DNA of 6,857 bases from Firm-04 sp045627405 (GTDB taxonomy: Bacteria; Bacillota; Clostridia; Oscillospirales; Ruminococcaceae): positions 1 through 6,857 of the forward strand of contig JAZQNP010000045.1 in the NCBI GenBank assembly GCA_045627405.1, written 5' to 3'. A model generated the notes under the pieces. It was not told where the DNA came from and searched no databases. It saw only the letters and a program-made list of their open reading frames with translations. Below are positions 4,461 through 6,857 of this stretch, piece after piece. Each line of letters starts with the position of its first letter. Within the stretch, counting starts at the first letter, position 1. Both the position numbers and the translations under genes were made by a program.

Positions 4461-6455
4461 TTACACCGGATCCGGAAAGCTGTCCGTCTGACTGCTGAGG
4501 AATTTGACATACCAGATGATGTCCGCAAGCGTGACATCGCCGTTCTGATCAACATCCGCTGCACGGGATGCACTGCTGTCTATGAGTGAGCCGAGCAGAA
4601 TGCGCTTGGCAAGCGTGAGATCGGTGACATTGATTTTGCCGTCTCCGTTGATGTCGCCGCGCGTGAACTGCACCGGCGACGGTCCCGCAATCACGGTGCC
4701 TCTCGGCGCGCCGATCGCCTCATCTACATAAAAATCAATGGTTGAAGCGTCCGTTTCCACATAGATTTGCAGATTCGATGCACCTGCGGGAATCGTATAA
4801 TCGGTATTGGCAAGCTGCACCCATTCACCCTTGACGGCGGTCGCGGTAGCGATCTTGTCATAATGCGCCTCACCGTCACTGCCGGTATATTGCAGCGTCA
4901 GATAAAACGTCTCCGTCGCACTGCCGGCAGTATAGCAAACATCCGCGCTGAAACTGTAAGATTCACCGGGCTTGAAAACCGATGTGCTGAGTGTGCGTGT
5001 CGCGCCGTTCCACGAGGCGGTTCTGCCGGAGACCAGCATCGACTGGCTGCCGGCATATGCCGTATCCTGCGACAGCGCAACGGACGCTGCGCCGCGGCCG
5101 CTCCAAATGCCGAGATTGCTCTCATAGGTATCGTGATAATAATACCCGTCGGGATCCGGCTCCGCTTCTCCGACGGAAACCACAAACGTCGATACGGAAT
5201 TAGCCGGAAGAGAGGCGTAGAAATTGCTGTCGGAATGCGCCATATCTGCGGTCTTTGCGAGATTTTCATTCGCACTGGTGCGATAGCGGTCAACGCCGCT
5301 GATCTTTTCGCCGTTTGAGAGCACAAAATTCTGCACCACATCGCTGTCGCCCTTATTGACAGCAACGACCGTGACCTGCCCTGCATCGTTTTGATAAGCG
5401 GAGATCAGAAGATTGCTGTCAGGCGATTCCGTTGCTTCGATTCGCACATCGCCCGGACGCACCCACTTGGAATACTGCGCAAGACAGTAGCCGCGCTTGG
5501 AAATGTTGCCGTCTTCTTTCATCGGACCGTAGCTGCGGCGGATATACCACCAGACATAGGCGTTCATATTGCCTACAACCAGTCCGTTGTGAATATTCTC
5601 TGCAACCTGCACCGCCTGCGGATAAGTGTCCGCATCGGATGTGGAATCCGGAACATAAACTTCGGTCATCCAGATGTCCTTGCCGCAGTTTTCCAATGCC
5701 GGGAAATCCATCTGGCTGCGCTGTGTACCGTAAAAATGCGTGCCGAAAAGGTCACAGTTTTCAAACGCCTGCGCGTTGTTGAGGATCGCGTTGTAATAGG
5801 TCTTGCCGTACTGGAATGTTTCCATCGACATCATCTTTGCATTGGTGCCTGCTGTGACCTGCTTGCCGTAATTTGCGAGGAAATAGGCGCAGTCATCAGC
5901 ACTCCAATATGTCCACTCCGATGCATAATCCGGTTCATTCTGCACAGAGACAGAGTAAAGATTGACGCCCTGTCCTTCCATATATTTGATGTAGCTGTTC
6001 AGATGTGCTGCATAATTGCCGTACTGCGAACGGTCAAGTGTGTATTGACCGTTGGAGCCGCCGGAAATGCGAATGCTCGACGGCGGATTCCACGGCGATG
6101 CAAAAACCGTCGCACCGAGTGCCTGCGCCCGCTTTGCGGTCGGCACTGCTCTTGACCACGCATTGCTGTCATCACTGACATAAATGCGCAGAATCGTCAG
6201 CCCCAGTTCATCCTCTCCGTTGCCGAATGCTTTTTGCACCTGCGCATCCGTCATATCTCCCTGTGCGACCCACTCCGGCAGATTGATGCCGCCGAAACCG
6301 CGGATCGTCTGATAGGTCACGCTCGTGTCGATCACGCAGTCGGATGCTGCCGCTGCCGGAACTGCCGTCACCCCAGACACCGCCGACAGCAGTACGCTCA
6401 TGCTGAACACTGCGGACATGCCCCGCAGCAGAACTCGCCCGATTTTTTTCTTCAT
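4461..6455 (-). CDS. Secreted GH30_8-like glucuronoxylanase with CBM22-like module and type I dockerin
   Basis: A 664-residue cellulosomal enzyme predicted to cut beta-1,4-xylan at sites set by methyl-glucuronic acid side groups. In order: a signal peptide (MKKK, hydrophobic 14-32, likely cut after PAAAA at 37); a GH30 (beta/alpha)8 barrel plus side beta domain (about 40-430) with acid/base E174 in QNEP and nucleophile E265 in WMTEVYVP; an Asp/Pro/Gly linker; a CBM22-like xylan-binding module (about 438-585); and a dockerin (599-655) with two calcium loops, D601-N603-D605-N609-D612 and D634-D636-N638-D640-D645. The WYIRRSY stretch (303-309) has the Trp, Arg and Tyr which in characterised GH30_8 xylanases hold the glucuronate, so glucuronoxylan specificity is favoured over the non-specific variants. 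Start ATG 6455 has AGGGGGA 6 nt upstream. It is a single-gene unit with its own promoter and terminator, convergent to the GH43 operon. Modules and catalytic residues are clear; subfamily is from memory. Confidence 0.92.
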   Translation of the reverse strand: MKKKIGRVLLRGMSAVFSMSVLLSAVSGVTAVPAAAASDCVIDTSVTYQTIRGFGGINLPEWVAQGDMTDAQVQKAFGNGEDELGLTILRIYVSDDSNAWSRAVPTAKRAQALGATVFASPWNPPSSIRISGGSNGQYTLDRSQYGNYAAHLNSYIKYMEGQGVNLYSVSVQNEPDYASEWTYWSADDCAYFLANYGKQVTAGTNAKMMSMETFQYGKTYYNAILNNAQAFENCDLFGTHFYGTQRSQMDFPALENCGKDIWMTEVYVPDSTSDADTYPQAVQVAENIHNGLVVGNMNAYVWWYIRRSYGPMKEDGNISKRGYCLAQYSKWVRPGDVRIEATESPDSNLLISAYQNDAGQVTVVAVNKGDSDVVQNFVLSNGEKISGVDRYRTSANENLAKTADMAHSDSNFYASLPANSVSTFVVSVGEAEPDPDGYYYHDTYESNLGIWSGRGAASVALSQDTAYAGSQSMLVSGRTASWNGATRTLSTSVFKPGESYSFSADVCYTAGSATETFYLTLQYTGSDGEAHYDKIATATAVKGEWVQLANTDYTIPAGASNLQIYVETDASTIDFYVDEAIGAPRGTVIAGPSPVQFTRGDINGDGKINVTDLTLAKRILLGSLIDSSASRAADVDQNGDVTLADIIWYVKFLSSQTDSFPDPV
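4464..4661 (-). other. Dockerin-coding segment of the GH30 gene
   Basis: Residues about 599-664 of the xylanase. Two duplicated calcium-binding loop-helix segments, RGDINGDGKINVTD and ADVDQNGDVTLAD, are the type I dockerin pattern. The residues at loop positions 10-11, which often set cohesin choice, are V-T in the first repeat and L-A in the second, so the two faces differ. The dockerin means the enzyme attaches to a scaffoldin encoded elsewhere. Confidence 0.9.
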
Positions 6456-6488
6456 GTTGGTTCCCCCTGTTTCGTATCATTGGACTGC

Positions 6489-6505
6489 GCCGGCGGCATG
6501 CCGGC
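6489..6505 (-). promoter_or_regulatory. GC hairpin in the GH30 mRNA leader
   Basis: GCCGGC (6489-6494) and GCCGGC (6500-6505) pair over six G-C pairs around a 5-nt loop. It stands midway between the predicted transcription start and the ribosome binding site (6461-6468). No T run follows, so it is not a complete terminator. It might steady the transcript or be a protein target; function is unknown. Confidence 0.5.
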
Positions 6506-6532
6506 TGTTTCTCTGTGACATGATCCGTTATT

Positions 6533-6562
6533 ATCATACAGGCGAAACGCCGTATTTGTCAA
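6533..6562 (-). promoter_or_regulatory. Sigma-A promoter of the GH30 xylanase gene
   Basis: On the minus strand the -35 is TTGACA (6562-6557), perfect, and the -10 is TATGAT (6538-6533), one base off TATAAT, with an 18-bp spacer. The DNA just upstream (about 6570-6595) is AT-rich, like an UP element. Transcription would begin near 6526, giving a leader of about 70 nt. The spacer carries GGCG-TTT-CGCC, extendable to ATACGGCG/CGCC(T)GTAT with one bulged T, a possible operator. Confidence 0.8.
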
Positions 6563-6767
6563 GGCAATATGACGCTAATTTTATATCACTTTTGTGCTAT
6601 CAGGATGCAGAAGCTGCAAGCAGCCGCAAAAACAGCCGATTTGAAGCCAATCATTCACTGACTCTCAATGATACAGATTGAAACCGTTCCAAGAAAGTGC
6701 CGCGCAATATTGTCGCATTTATGCAACTTTCGCCGAACGTCATCTTCTTCCGGCGTGATCTGCCGCC
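6563..6767. other. Intergenic stretch upstream of the GH30 promoter, no gene seen
   Basis: About 205 bases without a supported coding region on either strand. Open frames here are short, lack ribosome binding sites and run through promoter or terminator hairpins. It contains the AT-rich upstream part of the GH30 promoter, a small GCTGC-AA-GCAGC dyad near 6610, and a weak CGCCG/CGGCG pairing (6731-6735 with 6751-6755) with no T run. Regulatory sites for the xylanase may lie here, but I recognise none. Confidence 0.5.
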
Positions 6768-6799
6768 AAAAAAAGTCCGGATGCGCACCGCATCCGGGC
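6768..6799 (-). terminator. Rho-independent terminator of a minus-strand gene lying to the right
   Basis: CCGGATGCG (6777-6785) and CGCATCCGG (6789-6797) form a perfect 9-bp stem with a 3-nt loop. On the minus strand it is followed by A, C and seven T (complement of 6768-6774). On the plus strand no T run follows. It therefore marks the end of a minus-strand transcript entering from beyond the window. Confidence 0.85.
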
Positions 6800-6817
6800 T
6801 TGCATATTTCTGAACGG

Positions 6818-6857
6818 TCATGCCTCCCGCTGTATCGCTTTTCCTTTTGTCGCACGG
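6818..6857 (-). CDS. Possible last codons of an unidentified minus-strand gene (partial)
   Basis: The terminator at 6768-6799 needs a gene just upstream of it. On the minus strand one frame reads RATKGKAIQREA and stops at TGA (complement of 6818-6820), about 20 nt before the hairpin, which is the normal distance. The other two frames run through the hairpin. Twelve residues are too few to identify a family, and a non-coding RNA ending here is also possible. Confidence 0.35.
   Translation of the reverse strand, partial: RATKGKAIQREA

Noticed and set aside
5391..6155. Plus-strand open frame (254 codons) opposite the GH30 gene
   Set aside because: Fully antisense to the GH30 catalytic domain, no ribosome binding site or recognisable motif, shadow composition.
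6325..6681. Plus-strand open frame of 118 codons over the GH30 signal peptide and promoter
   Set aside because: It is antisense to the signal peptide and crosses the GH30 promoter, with no ribosome binding site.
6731..6755. Hairpin CGCCG/CGGCG as another terminator
   Set aside because: Five base pairs with a 15-nt loop and no T run on either strand.
6655..6855. Minus-strand open frame of 66 codons at the right edge
   Set aside because: It reads straight through a strong terminator hairpin with a T run and has no recognisable motif.

Overview
The window looks like chromosomal DNA from a plant-fibre-degrading, cellulosome-forming Gram-positive anaerobe, most likely a Ruminococcus-type member of the Oscillospiraceae. 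The evidence is a secreted GH30 xylanase with a CBM22-like module and a C-terminal type I dockerin, strong GGAGG-type ribosome binding sites, consensus sigma-A promoters and hairpin-plus-T-tract terminators. Genus is an inference; no rRNA or other marker is present.

Layout. (1) 1-753: a broken metY gene (O-acetylhomoserine sulfhydrylase). Positions 1-40 encode a motif from near residue 60 of the family, and positions 38-700 encode the C-terminal half starting at the PLP-lysine motif. The two parts are in different frames and the roughly 140-150 residues between them are missing. A terminator follows at 715-753. (2) 769-4343: a consensus promoter drives four tightly packed plus-strand genes: a PAP2-family membrane phosphatase, a YbaK-type Cys-tRNA(Pro) deacylase (4-bp stop/start overlap), a cytoplasmic GH43 beta-xylosidase/arabinofuranosidase (1-nt gap) and a TcdA-type t6A dehydratase (44-nt gap). 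A strong terminator closes the unit. (3) 4352-6562: a convergent minus-strand gene for a secreted GH30_8-like glucuronoxylanase-CBM22-dockerin protein, with its own promoter, a GC hairpin in its leader and its own terminator. (4) 6563-6857: gene-poor sequence with a minus-strand terminator and what may be the last codons of another minus-strand gene at the right edge.

How the genes work together. The GH30 enzyme would be docked on a cellulosome and cut glucuronoxylan outside the cell. The GH43 enzyme has no signal peptide and would finish imported xylo-oligosaccharides inside. The two genes face each other tail to tail. The GH43 gene is transcribed with RNA-quality genes (ybaK, tcdA) and a lipid-phosphate phosphatase gene rather than with sugar transporters.

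I found no clearly new system. The most notable observations are the metY deletion junction, a graded 9-bp minisatellite at the end of the PAP2 gene directly before the next ribosome binding site, and two strong promoters whose 18-bp spacers both carry a GC-rich inverted repeat around a 3-nt centre.
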